Source of the DNA: Winogradskyella echinorum
Lineage (GTDB): Bacteria > Bacteroidota > Bacteroidia > Flavobacteriales > Flavobacteriaceae
DNA length: 64,000 nucleotides
Direction: 5' to 3'
Assembly: GCF_014297365.1 (NCBI RefSeq)
Contig: NZ_JACOQD010000001.1
Span: forward strand, 1,178,001-1,242,000
The notes beneath the pieces were generated by a model. The model ran no database searches. It saw only the letters and a program-made list of their open reading frames with translations, and had not been told where the DNA came from. Numbering within the stretch: position 1 is the first letter of the stretch; every line of letters starts with the position of its first letter. Below, piece by piece: positions 27,497 to 34,353 of the stretch. A program made the translations under genes and the position numbers.

Positions 27497-27901
27497 ATGA
27501 GAAAAATAGAACATATAGGTATTGCCGTTAAGGATATAGATAGTTCTAATGACCTTTTCGCATTGCTATTTGGAAAGGAACATTATAAAATAGAAGATGT
27601 AGAAAGTGAGGGTGTAAAAACATCTTTCTTTAAGTGTGGACCCAATAAGATAGAATTGCTTCAGGCTACTAACGAGAATAGCCCAATCGCTAAATTTATA
27701 GAAAAGAAAGGAGAAGGGATTCACCATATCGCTTTTGCAGTTGATAATATTGAGAAAGAAATTAAAAGATTAACCAAAGAGGGTTTTGAGATGATACATA
27801 AAGCACCAAAGAAAGGAGCGGATAATAAGTTAATCGCTTTTTTGCATCCAAAATCTACAAATGGTGTTTTGGTAGAATTATGCCAAGAGATAAAGGATTA
27901 A
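27497..27901 (+). CDS. mce: Methylmalonyl-CoA epimerase
   Basis: This is a 134-residue VOC-fold enzyme that interconverts (R)- and (S)-methylmalonyl-CoA between propionyl-CoA metabolism and the methylmalonyl-CoA mutase. The fold signature is complete: IEHIGIAVKDIDSS at the start, KIELLQATNENSPIAKFIEKKGEGIHHIAFAVDNI in the middle and GVLVELCQE at the end, with the metal-binding His and Glu residues. The mutase genes are not in this window. Confidence 0.92.
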   Translation: MRKIEHIGIAVKDIDSSNDLFALLFGKEHYKIEDVESEGVKTSFFKCGPNKIELLQATNENSPIAKFIEKKGEGIHHIAFAVDNIEKEIKRLTKEGFEMIHKAPKKGADNKLIAFLHPKSTNGVLVELCQEIKD

Positions 27902-27917
27902 AACGGTATATTTTTTC

Positions 27918-27948
27918 TTGTAGAGTTTTAAAATATGTAGTAATATTG
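27918..27948 (+). promoter_or_regulatory. Promoter of the CAT-anticodon tRNA
   Basis: TTG (27918-27920), a 20-bp spacer and TAATATTG (27941-27948, one mismatch to TAnnTTTG), followed by CACTC. Transcription would start about 30 nt upstream of the mature tRNA. Confidence 0.45.
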
Positions 27949-27986
27949 CACTCGCTTTAGAAATAAAGTGATTGACACATGTCAAA

Positions 27987-28060
27987 GGTCCCATAGCTCA
28001 GTTGGTTAGAGCACCTGACTCATAATCAGGTGGTCCTTGGTTCGAGCCCAAGTGGGACCA
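27987..28060 (+). tRNA. tRNA with CAT anticodon (Met elongator, or Ile2 after lysidine modification)
   Basis: A complete 74-nt cloverleaf is present. The acceptor GGTCCCA pairs with TGGGACC, with A at the discriminator position. The D arm is GCTC/GAGC, the anticodon stem CCTGA/TCAGG with loop CTCATAA, the T arm CTTGG/CCAAG with TTCGAGC. CCA is not encoded. It is not an initiator tRNA, because the anticodon stem lacks the three G-C pairs. Met against Ile2 cannot be decided by eye. Confidence 0.95.
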
Positions 28061-28064
28061 CACA

Positions 28065-28097
28065 AAAACCCTTCAATTGAAGGGTTTTCTTTTTTTA
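28065..28097 (+). terminator. Rho-independent terminator of the tRNA gene
   Basis: AAAACCCTTCAA (28065-28076) pairs perfectly with TTGAAGGGTTTT (28077-28088), followed by CTTTTTTTT. It starts 4 nt after the tRNA. Confidence 0.9.
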
Positions 28098-28308
28098 TAT
28101 CATATAGTTAGTTATAATTTCAAACACATTTAATTACAATCGTTTATTTCTATTTTTGAATCATTCTACGGTTTAGATAATTGAATTAATATTATATTTA
28201 CGTTAAATAATCTTCTTAAAATGTAAGAATCTTCCCTAAAACAACTACATTTTAAGTACTTTGTCGATAAAATTTACCGTTTAAAGATGTTTTTTAGCCA
28301 AATTAATT

Positions 28309-28337
28309 TTGTTAGCTCAGATTTTTTTATACATTTA
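28309..28337 (+). promoter_or_regulatory. Promoter of the small proline-rich surface peptide gene
   Basis: TTG (28309-28311), an 18-bp spacer and TACATTTA (28330-28337, one mismatch). A start site near 28344 lies downstream of the TTG at 28309, so translation must begin at the ATG at 28354. The 210 bp before it, after the tRNA terminator, hold nothing else that is recognisable. Confidence 0.5.
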
Positions 28338-28353
28338 CACCTTTAATAATAGA

Positions 28354-28557
28354 ATGCAGAAGAAAAATATGTTAGCCTCAATCTCACTTTCTTTCGTAGG
28401 ATTAGCGTCCATGGCACAAGGAGCGACTCCTCCGCCTCCAGGACCTCCTCCTCCACCAGGACTTCCAATCGATAGTGGAATTATTGTTTTATTCGTAATT
28501 GCATTCGTTTATGGTATCTATAAAACAAATAAGATATCTAAAAATAAAATAGCCTAA
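28354..28557 (+). CDS. Small exported proline-rich protein with C-terminal membrane anchor (PID-CTERM-like)
   Basis: This 67-residue protein starts at MQKKN. It has a signal peptide (LASISLSFVGLASMAQG), then a proline run (PPPPGPPPPPG), the motif LPIDSG, one membrane helix (IIVLFVIAFVYGIYK) and a basic tail (KISKNKIA). This order is that of sorting-domain proteins. I recall a flavobacterial PID-CTERM description with the same LPID-G motif, linked to exosortase-like enzymes, but this is unverified. The mature part outside the sorting region is only a few residues. It overlaps ribE by 4 bp at its 3' end. Confidence 0.75.
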   Translation: MQKKNMLASISLSFVGLASMAQGATPPPPGPPPPPGLPIDSGIIVLFVIAFVYGIYKTNKISKNKIA

Positions 28558-29144
28558 TTTCTCAAGTCATTTAGGCGTTTTACATACTTACCAATAACAT
28601 CAAATTCTAAATTTACAGAATCACCAACTTCTAAATTTTTAAAAGTGGTATGCTCATAAGTATAGGGAATTATTGCAACAGAAAAACTGTGCAACTTTGA
28701 GTCAACTACGGTTAAACTTACACCATTTATAGTAATAGAACCTTTTTCTATGGTGATATTGTTGAGTCCTTTATCATATTCAAAAGTAAAAACCCAACTT
28801 CCTTCTTTTTCTGTAATAGTTGTACATTTCGCTGTTTGATCTACATGTCCCTGCACAATATGACCATCTAAACGATCTCCAAGTTTCATAGCGCGTTCAA
28901 TATTTACAACATCATTCTTTTTTAAAATTCCAAGATTGGTTTTATCTAATGTTTCTTGTATTGCCGTAACTGTGTAACTATTATTATCAATACTTACAAC
29001 GGTTAAACAAACACCATTATGAGCAACGCTTTGATCAATTTTTAATTCTTGAGTAATGGATGATGTAACGCTAATATGAAGATTTCCATCATCTTTTACA
29101 ATGTTATTAATAACTCCTAAATCTTCAATAATACCAGTAAACAT
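28554..29144 (-). CDS. ribE: Riboflavin synthase, alpha chain
   Basis: This 196-residue enzyme dismutates two 6,7-dimethyl-8-ribityllumazines to riboflavin. It has the tandem beta-barrel repeats of the family: MFTGIIEDLGVI and HNGVCLTVV in the first half, and GHIVQGHVDQTAKC and GSITINGVSLTVV in the second. Length is normal. It is not clustered with other rib genes and is divergent to pdxA. Confidence 0.95.
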   Translation of the reverse strand: MFTGIIEDLGVINNIVKDDGNLHISVTSSITQELKIDQSVAHNGVCLTVVSIDNNSYTVTAIQETLDKTNLGILKKNDVVNIERAMKLGDRLDGHIVQGHVDQTAKCTTITEKEGSWVFTFEYDKGLNNITIEKGSITINGVSLTVVDSKLHSFSVAIIPYTYEHTTFKNLEVGDSVNLEFDVIGKYVKRLNDLRN

Positions 29145-29176
29145 AATTGTATTTTATTTAGTTAAATTTACAATCA

Positions 29177-29184
29177 CAAAGTTA
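29177..29184 (-). promoter_or_regulatory. -7 promoter element for ribE
   Basis: On the minus strand TAACTTTG matches TAnnTTTG exactly. Two TTG triplets lie 16 and 23 bp upstream of it. The leader would be about 25 nt. No FMN riboswitch fits in this short region. Confidence 0.5.
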
Positions 29185-29242
29185 AGTACATAAACGAACT
29201 CAATAACCAATTTTCAATAAAAAAATAGGAAAGAGAAAATAC

Positions 29243-30283
29243 ATGAAAAAAGAAGAAAATATAATTGTTGGTATTTCTGTTGGAGATCTTAATGGTATTG
29301 GACCAGAGATTATTATAAAAGCGTATGAAGACAATCGATCTCTAGAATTAAACACTCCTGTGATTTTTGCATCGGGTAAAACCATGCAATTTTTTAAAAA
29401 TCACTTTAACAGTAAAATCAATTTTTTTAATATTGATTCTCCAGAAAAAATTGTTCATGGCAAAGTAAATGTTGTTAATGTATGGAAAGAACCCGTAAAG
29501 ATTGAATTCGGAAAACCAAACAAAAAAATAGGAGAATATGCTATAAAATCGCTGGAGGCAGCCACTAATGCCTTAAAAAACAATTTTATAGATGTTTTAG
29601 TAACTGCACCTATCAACAAACATAATATACAATCAGATACTTTTAATTTTCCTGGGCACACAGATTATTTAGCCAAGGCTTTAAACGGAAAAAGTTTAAT
29701 GTTTATGGTTTCTAATGAGTTGAGGGTTGGCCTTCTTACAGATCATGTACCTCTAAAAGAAGCAAGTAATACTATAACAGAAGACCTTATAACTGAAAAA
29801 ATATCGACCGTTATAAAATCACTAAAACAAGACTTTGGAATTAGAAAACCCAAGGTCGCAGTTTTAGCTATAAATCCTCATGCTGGTGATAATGGTGTAA
29901 TAGGTGATGAAGATGATAAAGTTTTAAAGCCAACTTTAGAAAAAATTAAATCTAAAGGGGACTTGGTTTTTGGACCATATTCTGCGGATAGTTTTTTCGG
30001 ATCTAATACTTACAAAAATTTTGATGCAATTATTGCGTCTTATCACGACCAAGGCTTAATCCCTTTTAAAACGATTGCTTTTGGGCAAGGAGTAAATTAT
30101 ACAGCAGGTTTAGAAAAAGTTAGAACTTCACCAGACCATGGTACCGCGTACGAAATAGCTGGTAAAGGTATTGCAGACGAAAACTCTATGAAGCAAGCCA
30201 TTGATACTGCAATTCAGATTTTTAGAAATAGAAACGATTATAATTTTTACAGTAAAAATCCGTTAAAAAAAGCCTCAAGATAG
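29243..30283 (+). CDS. pdxA: 4-hydroxythreonine-4-phosphate dehydrogenase
   Basis: This 346-residue enzyme belongs to DXP-dependent pyridoxal phosphate synthesis. Family motifs seen are VGISVGDLNGIGPEI, FPGHTDYLA, LLTDHVPLKEAS, NPHAGDNG, SYHDQGLIPFK and RTSPDHGTAYEIAGKG, with the metal-binding His residues. It is upstream of the DUF177-rpmF pair, which has its own -7 element. Confidence 0.95.
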   Translation: MKKEENIIVGISVGDLNGIGPEIIIKAYEDNRSLELNTPVIFASGKTMQFFKNHFNSKINFFNIDSPEKIVHGKVNVVNVWKEPVKIEFGKPNKKIGEYAIKSLEAATNALKNNFIDVLVTAPINKHNIQSDTFNFPGHTDYLAKALNGKSLMFMVSNELRVGLLTDHVPLKEASNTITEDLITEKISTVIKSLKQDFGIRKPKVAVLAINPHAGDNGVIGDEDDKVLKPTLEKIKSKGDLVFGPYSADSFFGSNTYKNFDAIIASYHDQGLIPFKTIAFGQGVNYTAGLEKVRTSPDHGTAYEIAGKGIADENSMKQAIDTAIQIFRNRNDYNFYSKNPLKKASR

Positions 30284-30332
30284 TTATAAACAAAAATTGT
30301 TGATATCTAGCTATTAAATAAGGAAAAATTTA

Positions 30333-30340
30333 TATATTTG
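30333..30340 (+). promoter_or_regulatory. -7 promoter element for the DUF177-rpmF operon
   Basis: TATATTTG followed by CACGCTC matches TAnnTTTG exactly. A start near 30346 leaves only a few nt before the ATG at 30351 but about 16 nt before the ATG at 30363. Confidence 0.5.
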
Positions 30341-30362
30341 CACGCTCAAAATGAATGTGGTA

Positions 30363-30902
30363 ATGAAGGCATTAAAGGAATATATAATCCCTTTTGTGGG
30401 ATTAAAAGTCGGAGAGCACCATTTTGATTATCAAATTGATAATACGTTCTTTCAAAATTTTGACTATGATGAGTTTAATGCAGTAGACGTTAAAATTGAC
30501 CTCAAGTTCGAAAAGAAAACAACGCTTTTAGAGTTGTATTTTTCTGCTTCAGGATCTGTTAATGTTAATTGCGATATGACGAACGAGTCATATAATCAAC
30601 CTATTAACGACGAATTTAAACTAGTCGTTAAGTTTGGTAATGAATATAACGATGATAATGAGGAGATATTAATTGTACCTCACGGAGAATATGAAATTAA
30701 TGTAGCACAATATATATATGAGCTCATTGTTTTAGCAGTTCCAGCAAAACGAATTCATCCAGGTATTGAAGATGGCACATTGCAATCTGATATACTTTCA
30801 AAATTAGAAGAATTAAGTCCTAGCGAGGACAATAAAATAAAATCATCAGAGGATATTGATCCTCGTTGGAATAATTTAAAAAAACTATTAACGGATAAAT
30901 AA
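30363..30902 (+). CDS. DUF177 (YceD-like) protein
   Basis: This protein of about 179 residues belongs to the DUF177 family, which is nearly always encoded before rpmF and is linked to 23S rRNA or large-subunit processing. Seen are [22 protein letters not shown], the CDM region of the conserved core, and an acidic C-terminus. The ATG at 30351 would add four residues, but the promoter position favours the ATG at 30363. It is followed after 8 bp by rpmF. Confidence 0.85.
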   Translation: MKALKEYIIPFVGLKVGEHHFDYQIDNTFFQNFDYDEFNAVDVKIDLKFEKKTTLLELYFSASGSVNVNCDMTNESYNQPINDEFKLVVKFGNEYNDDNEEILIVPHGEYEINVAQYIYELIVLAVPAKRIHPGIEDGTLQSDILSKLEELSPSEDNKIKSSEDIDPRWNNLKKLLTDK

Positions 30903-30910
30903 CATTTAAG

Positions 30911-31114
30911 ATGGCACATCCAAAGCGTAAAATATCAAAAACAAGAAGAGATAAAAGAAGAACACATTATAAAGCTTCTGTACCTCAAATAGCAACTTGC
31001 CCAACAACTGGTGAGCCACACTTATACCATAGAGCTCACTGGCACGAAGGAAAATTATATTACAGAGGTCAAGTATTAATTGACAATTCTGTAGAAGAAG
31101 AAAATGTAGCATAA
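30911..31114 (+). CDS. rpmF: 50S ribosomal protein L32
   Basis: This is a 67-residue basic protein with the L32 start [20 protein letters not shown]. It keeps one Cys ([16 protein letters not shown]) and lacks the four-Cys zinc knuckle of the zinc-binding form, so it is a zinc-independent-looking variant, as is common in this phylum. It is followed by a strong terminator. Confidence 0.96.
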   Translation: MAHPKRKISKTRRDKRRTHYKASVPQIATCPTTGEPHLYHRAHWHEGKLYYRGQVLIDNSVEEENVA

Positions 31115-31134
31115 GTATTATGCGTGCATATAAG

Positions 31135-31166
31135 AAAACGCTCACTTGTGAGCGTTTTTTTTGTTT
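31135..31166 (+). terminator. Rho-independent terminator after rpmF
   Basis: AAAACGCTCAC (31135-31145) pairs with GTGAGCGTTTT (31148-31158), with eight T following. It ends the DUF177-rpmF transcript ahead of fabH. Confidence 0.9.
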
Positions 31167-31243
31167 TAATTTTCCGATTAGCGCAAAAACTACTTATTTT
31201 GCACTATTATTTGCCCAAAACGATGAAAATTGATTAAAAATCA

Positions 31244-31272
31244 TTGATTTTTAGCAATTTTATATACTTTTA
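31244..31272 (+). promoter_or_regulatory. Promoter of the fabH-accB-accC operon
   Basis: TTG (31244-31246), an 18-bp spacer and TACTTTTA (31265-31272, one mismatch to TAnnTTTG). The leader to the fabH ATG would be about 12 nt. Confidence 0.45.
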
Positions 31273-31290
31273 ATTAACTAAACCCTAATA

Positions 31291-32286
31291 ATGAGTAAAA
31301 TCACAGCAGCAATTACAGCTGTAGGAGGCTATGTTCCAGACTTTGTTTTAACTAACAAAGTATTAGAAACTATGGTTGAAACAAACGACGAGTGGATTAC
31401 TACACGTACTGGTATAAAGGAAAGAAGAATTCTTAAAGAAGAAGGAAAAGGCACATCGTTTTTAGCAATAAAAGCAGCTGAAAATTTAATTCAAAAAACA
31501 GGATTAGATCCAAAAGAAATTGATTTAGTTATTGTTTGCACTGCTACACCAGATATGAAGGCAGCAGCAACAGCAGCTTATACAGCAACACAGATAGGAG
31601 CTATAAATGCGTTTTCTTACGATTTAGAAGCTGCGTGTTCTAGTTTTCTTTTTGGAATGTCCACAGCTGCAGCTTATATAGAATCTGGTCGTTATAAAAA
31701 AATTCTATTAATAGGAGCAGACAAAAACTCTTCTTTCATTAATTATAAAGATAGAGCAACCTGTATTATTTTTGGTGATGGAGCTGGAGCAGTACTTTTT
31801 GAGCCAAATAATGAAGGTTTGGGCTTGCAGGATGAATTACTTAGGAGTAACGGAGAAGGAAGAGAGTTTTTACAAGCAACTTATGGAGGTTCTTCTTATC
31901 CAATAACTGAAGATACTTTTAAAGAAGGAAAACATTATGTTTTTCAAGATGGTAAAACGGTATTTAAAAATGCAGTTTTTAACATGGCAGATGTTGCTGA
32001 AAAAATATTGAAAAGAAACAACCTTACCAATGATGATATTTCTTGGCTAGCTGCGCATCAAGCTAATAAACGAATTATTGATGCTACAGCCAATAGAATT
32101 AATTTAGAAGAAGAAAAAGTAATGATGAATATACAACGTTATGGTAATACCACTTCTGCGACGTTACCATTACTTTTATTCGATTACGAATCAAAACTTA
32201 AAAAAGGTGATAAAATAGTATTTGCTGCCTTTGGTGGTGGATTTACTTGGGGCTCAATTTATTTTAAATGGGCTTATAATTCCTAA
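31291..32286 (+). CDS. fabH: 3-oxoacyl-ACP synthase III (beta-ketoacyl-ACP synthase III)
   Basis: This 331-residue thiolase-fold enzyme starts fatty acid synthesis by condensing acyl-CoA with malonyl-ACP. The triad is visible: Cys in EAACSSFLFGM, His in AAHQANKRI and Asn in YGNTTSATLP. It has the TNDEWITTRTGIKERR start. It lies 30 bp upstream of accB, so it is co-transcribed with the acetyl-CoA carboxylase genes that supply malonyl units. Confidence 0.96.
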   Translation: MSKITAAITAVGGYVPDFVLTNKVLETMVETNDEWITTRTGIKERRILKEEGKGTSFLAIKAAENLIQKTGLDPKEIDLVIVCTATPDMKAAATAAYTATQIGAINAFSYDLEAACSSFLFGMSTAAAYIESGRYKKILLIGADKNSSFINYKDRATCIIFGDGAGAVLFEPNNEGLGLQDELLRSNGEGREFLQATYGGSSYPITEDTFKEGKHYVFQDGKTVFKNAVFNMADVAEKILKRNNLTNDDISWLAAHQANKRIIDATANRINLEEEKVMMNIQRYGNTTSATLPLLLFDYESKLKKGDKIVFAAFGGGFTWGSIYFKWAYNS

Positions 32287-32316
32287 CAAAAACTAACTAA
32301 ACAAACTCTAAAAATT

Positions 32317-32793
32317 ATGGATTTAAAAGAAATTCAGAACTTAATTAAATTTGTTGCCAAGTCTGGTGCAAGTGAAGTTAAGTTAGAAATGGATGACGTT
32401 AAAATTACCATTAGAACAGGCTCTGAAAACGATACAACAATTGTACAGCAAGTGCCAATGCAAGCGGCACCAGTAGTTCAACAAGCGGCACCAGTTGCGG
32501 CGGCTGCACCAGTGGCAGAAGCGGCTGCACCAGCAGCTAGTGAAGACTCTAAATATATAACGATTAAGTCTCCAATTATTGGAACATTTTATCGCAAACC
32601 ATCTCCAGACAAACCAGTATTTGTAGAAGTTGGTACAGAAATTAAAGAAGGCGATGTACTTTGTGTTATTGAAGCGATGAAATTATTTAACGAAATTGAA
32701 TCAGAAATTTCTGGTAAAATCGTAAAAGTACTTGTGGATGACTCTTCACCTGTAGAATTTGATCAACCTCTATTTTTAGTTGATCCATCATAA
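32317..32793 (+). CDS. accB: Biotin carboxyl carrier protein of acetyl-CoA carboxylase
   Basis: This 158-residue protein has an N-terminal assembly helix, an Ala/Pro/Val-rich flexible linker (about residues 45-76) and a biotinyl domain (about 80-156). The biotin attachment site is Lys122 in EAMKLFNEIE. It carries CO2 from AccC to the carboxyltransferase. It sits between fabH and accC. Confidence 0.97.
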   Translation: MDLKEIQNLIKFVAKSGASEVKLEMDDVKITIRTGSENDTTIVQQVPMQAAPVVQQAAPVAAAAPVAEAAAPAASEDSKYITIKSPIIGTFYRKPSPDKPVFVEVGTEIKEGDVLCVIEAMKLFNEIESEISGKIVKVLVDDSSPVEFDQPLFLVDPS

Positions 32794-32796
32794 CCA

Positions 32797-32858
32797 AATT
32801 TAAAATTCCAAAACATAAATCCCAATACGTTGGAATTTGGAATTTGAAATTTTAAATA
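32797..32858. repeat. Imperfect inverted repeat in the accB-accC gap
   Basis: AAATTCCAAA (about 32804) and TTTGGAATTT (about 32837) pair perfectly. The flanking AAATTT and AAATTTTAAA tracts extend the stem imperfectly. The element occupies most of the 75-bp gap. It looks like a mobile intergenic palindrome, or an RNA structure that tunes accC relative to accB. Confidence 0.5.
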
Positions 32859-32868
32859 CTTAAAAGTT

Positions 32869-34221
32869 ATGTTTAAAAAAATACTAGTTGCCAATAGAGG
32901 TGAAATAGCACTACGTGTTATTAGAACCTGCAAAGAAATGGGTATAAAAACCGTAGCGGTTTACTCAACGGCAGATGCAGATAGTTTACATGTTAAATTT
33001 GCTGATGAAGCAGTTTGCATTGGACCACCAGCAAGTAGCGAATCTTATCTAAAAATTGCTAACATTATTGCAGCTGCAGAAATTACAAATGCAGATGCTA
33101 TACATCCTGGTTATGGCTTTTTATCAGAAAATGCTAAATTTTCAAAAATTTGTGAAGAACATGGCATTAAATTTATCGGTGCATCTGAAGAGATGATTGA
33201 CCGAATGGGTGATAAAGCTAACGCTAAAGCAACCATGAAGGCTGCAGGTGTACCATGTGTACCTGGTAGTGAAGGTGTAATTGAAGATTTTGAACAATGT
33301 AAAAAGCTAGCTAAAGAAACAGGTTATCCTGTAATGCTAAAAGCTTCTGCAGGTGGTGGTGGAAAAGGAATGCGTGCGGTTTGGAAACCTGAAGACCTAC
33401 AAGATGCCTGGGAATCTGCCAGAACAGAATCCAAAGCAGCCTTTGGCAATGACGATATGTATATGGAGAAGCTAATTGAGGAGCCTCGCCATATAGAAAT
33501 ACAAATTGTAGGTGATTCTCGCGGTAAAGCTTGTCATTTGTCGGAGAGAGATTGTTCTGTACAAAGACGCCATCAAAAATTAACGGAAGAAGTACCCTCT
33601 CCTTTTATGACAGATAAACTGAGAGATAAAATGGGGAAAGCAGCTGTTAAAGCGGCAGAATATATAAAGTACGAAGGCGCAGGTACAGTAGAATTTTTAG
33701 TGGATAAACACAGAAATTTTTACTTTATGGAAATGAATACTCGTATTCAGGTAGAGCACCCTATTACAGAGCAAGTTATAGACTTCGATTTAATACGTGA
33801 GCAAATATTAGTTGCAGCAGGTGTACCTATTTCTGGTAAAAATTATACTCCTAATTTACATTCAATTGAGTGTAGAATAAATGCGGAAGATCCTTTTAAT
33901 GACTTTAGACCTTCACCAGGTAAAATAACAACATTACATGCTCCAGGTGGTCATGGTGTGCGTTTAGATACACATGTATATGCTGGTTATAGCATTCCGC
34001 CAAATTACGACTCTATGATTGCCAAATTGATTACAACGGCTCAAACAAGAGAAGAAGCAATTAATAAAATGAAGCGTGCTTTAGACGAGTTTGTTATTGA
34101 AGGAATTAAAACAACGATTCCATTCCATAGACAATTAATGGAACATCCAGACTACTTAGCTGGTAATTATACAACAAAGTTTATGGAAGACTTTGTAATG
34201 AAAGAAGAAATAGAAGATTAA
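32869..34221 (+). CDS. accC: Biotin carboxylase of acetyl-CoA carboxylase
   Basis: This 450-residue ATP-grasp enzyme carboxylates biotin on AccB. Present are [20 protein letters not shown], the [10 protein letters not shown] motif, [36 protein letters not shown] and the C-terminal FRPSPGKI. Length is normal. It is the last gene of the operon, with a terminator 6 bp after the stop. Confidence 0.97.
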   Translation: MFKKILVANRGEIALRVIRTCKEMGIKTVAVYSTADADSLHVKFADEAVCIGPPASSESYLKIANIIAAAEITNADAIHPGYGFLSENAKFSKICEEHGIKFIGASEEMIDRMGDKANAKATMKAAGVPCVPGSEGVIEDFEQCKKLAKETGYPVMLKASAGGGGKGMRAVWKPEDLQDAWESARTESKAAFGNDDMYMEKLIEEPRHIEIQIVGDSRGKACHLSERDCSVQRRHQKLTEEVPSPFMTDKLRDKMGKAAVKAAEYIKYEGAGTVEFLVDKHRNFYFMEMNTRIQVEHPITEQVIDFDLIREQILVAAGVPISGKNYTPNLHSIECRINAEDPFNDFRPSPGKITTLHAPGGHGVRLDTHVYAGYSIPPNYDSMIAKLITTAQTREEAINKMKRALDEFVIEGIKTTIPFHRQLMEHPDYLAGNYTTKFMEDFVMKEEIED

Positions 34222-34227
34222 ATTAGT

Positions 34228-34262
34228 AACACCCAAGCTCATAAGTTTGGGTGTTTTTCTTT
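34228..34262 (+). terminator. Rho-independent terminator after accC
   Basis: AACACCCAA (34228-34236) pairs with TTGGGTGTT (34247-34255) around GCTCATAAG, followed by a T-rich tail. Confidence 0.88.
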
Positions 34263-34353
34263 ATATATGCTTCACACCACACCTTAAAAAGAGATAGTCA
34301 CTTTTTTTGATAATAGGATAAATACACCTAAATTTAAGAATTAAAAAAATATT

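Noticed and set aside
30906..31145. Minus-strand ORF of 79 residues over rpmF
   Set aside because: It is antisense to L32, runs into the rpmF terminator and lacks any family likeness.
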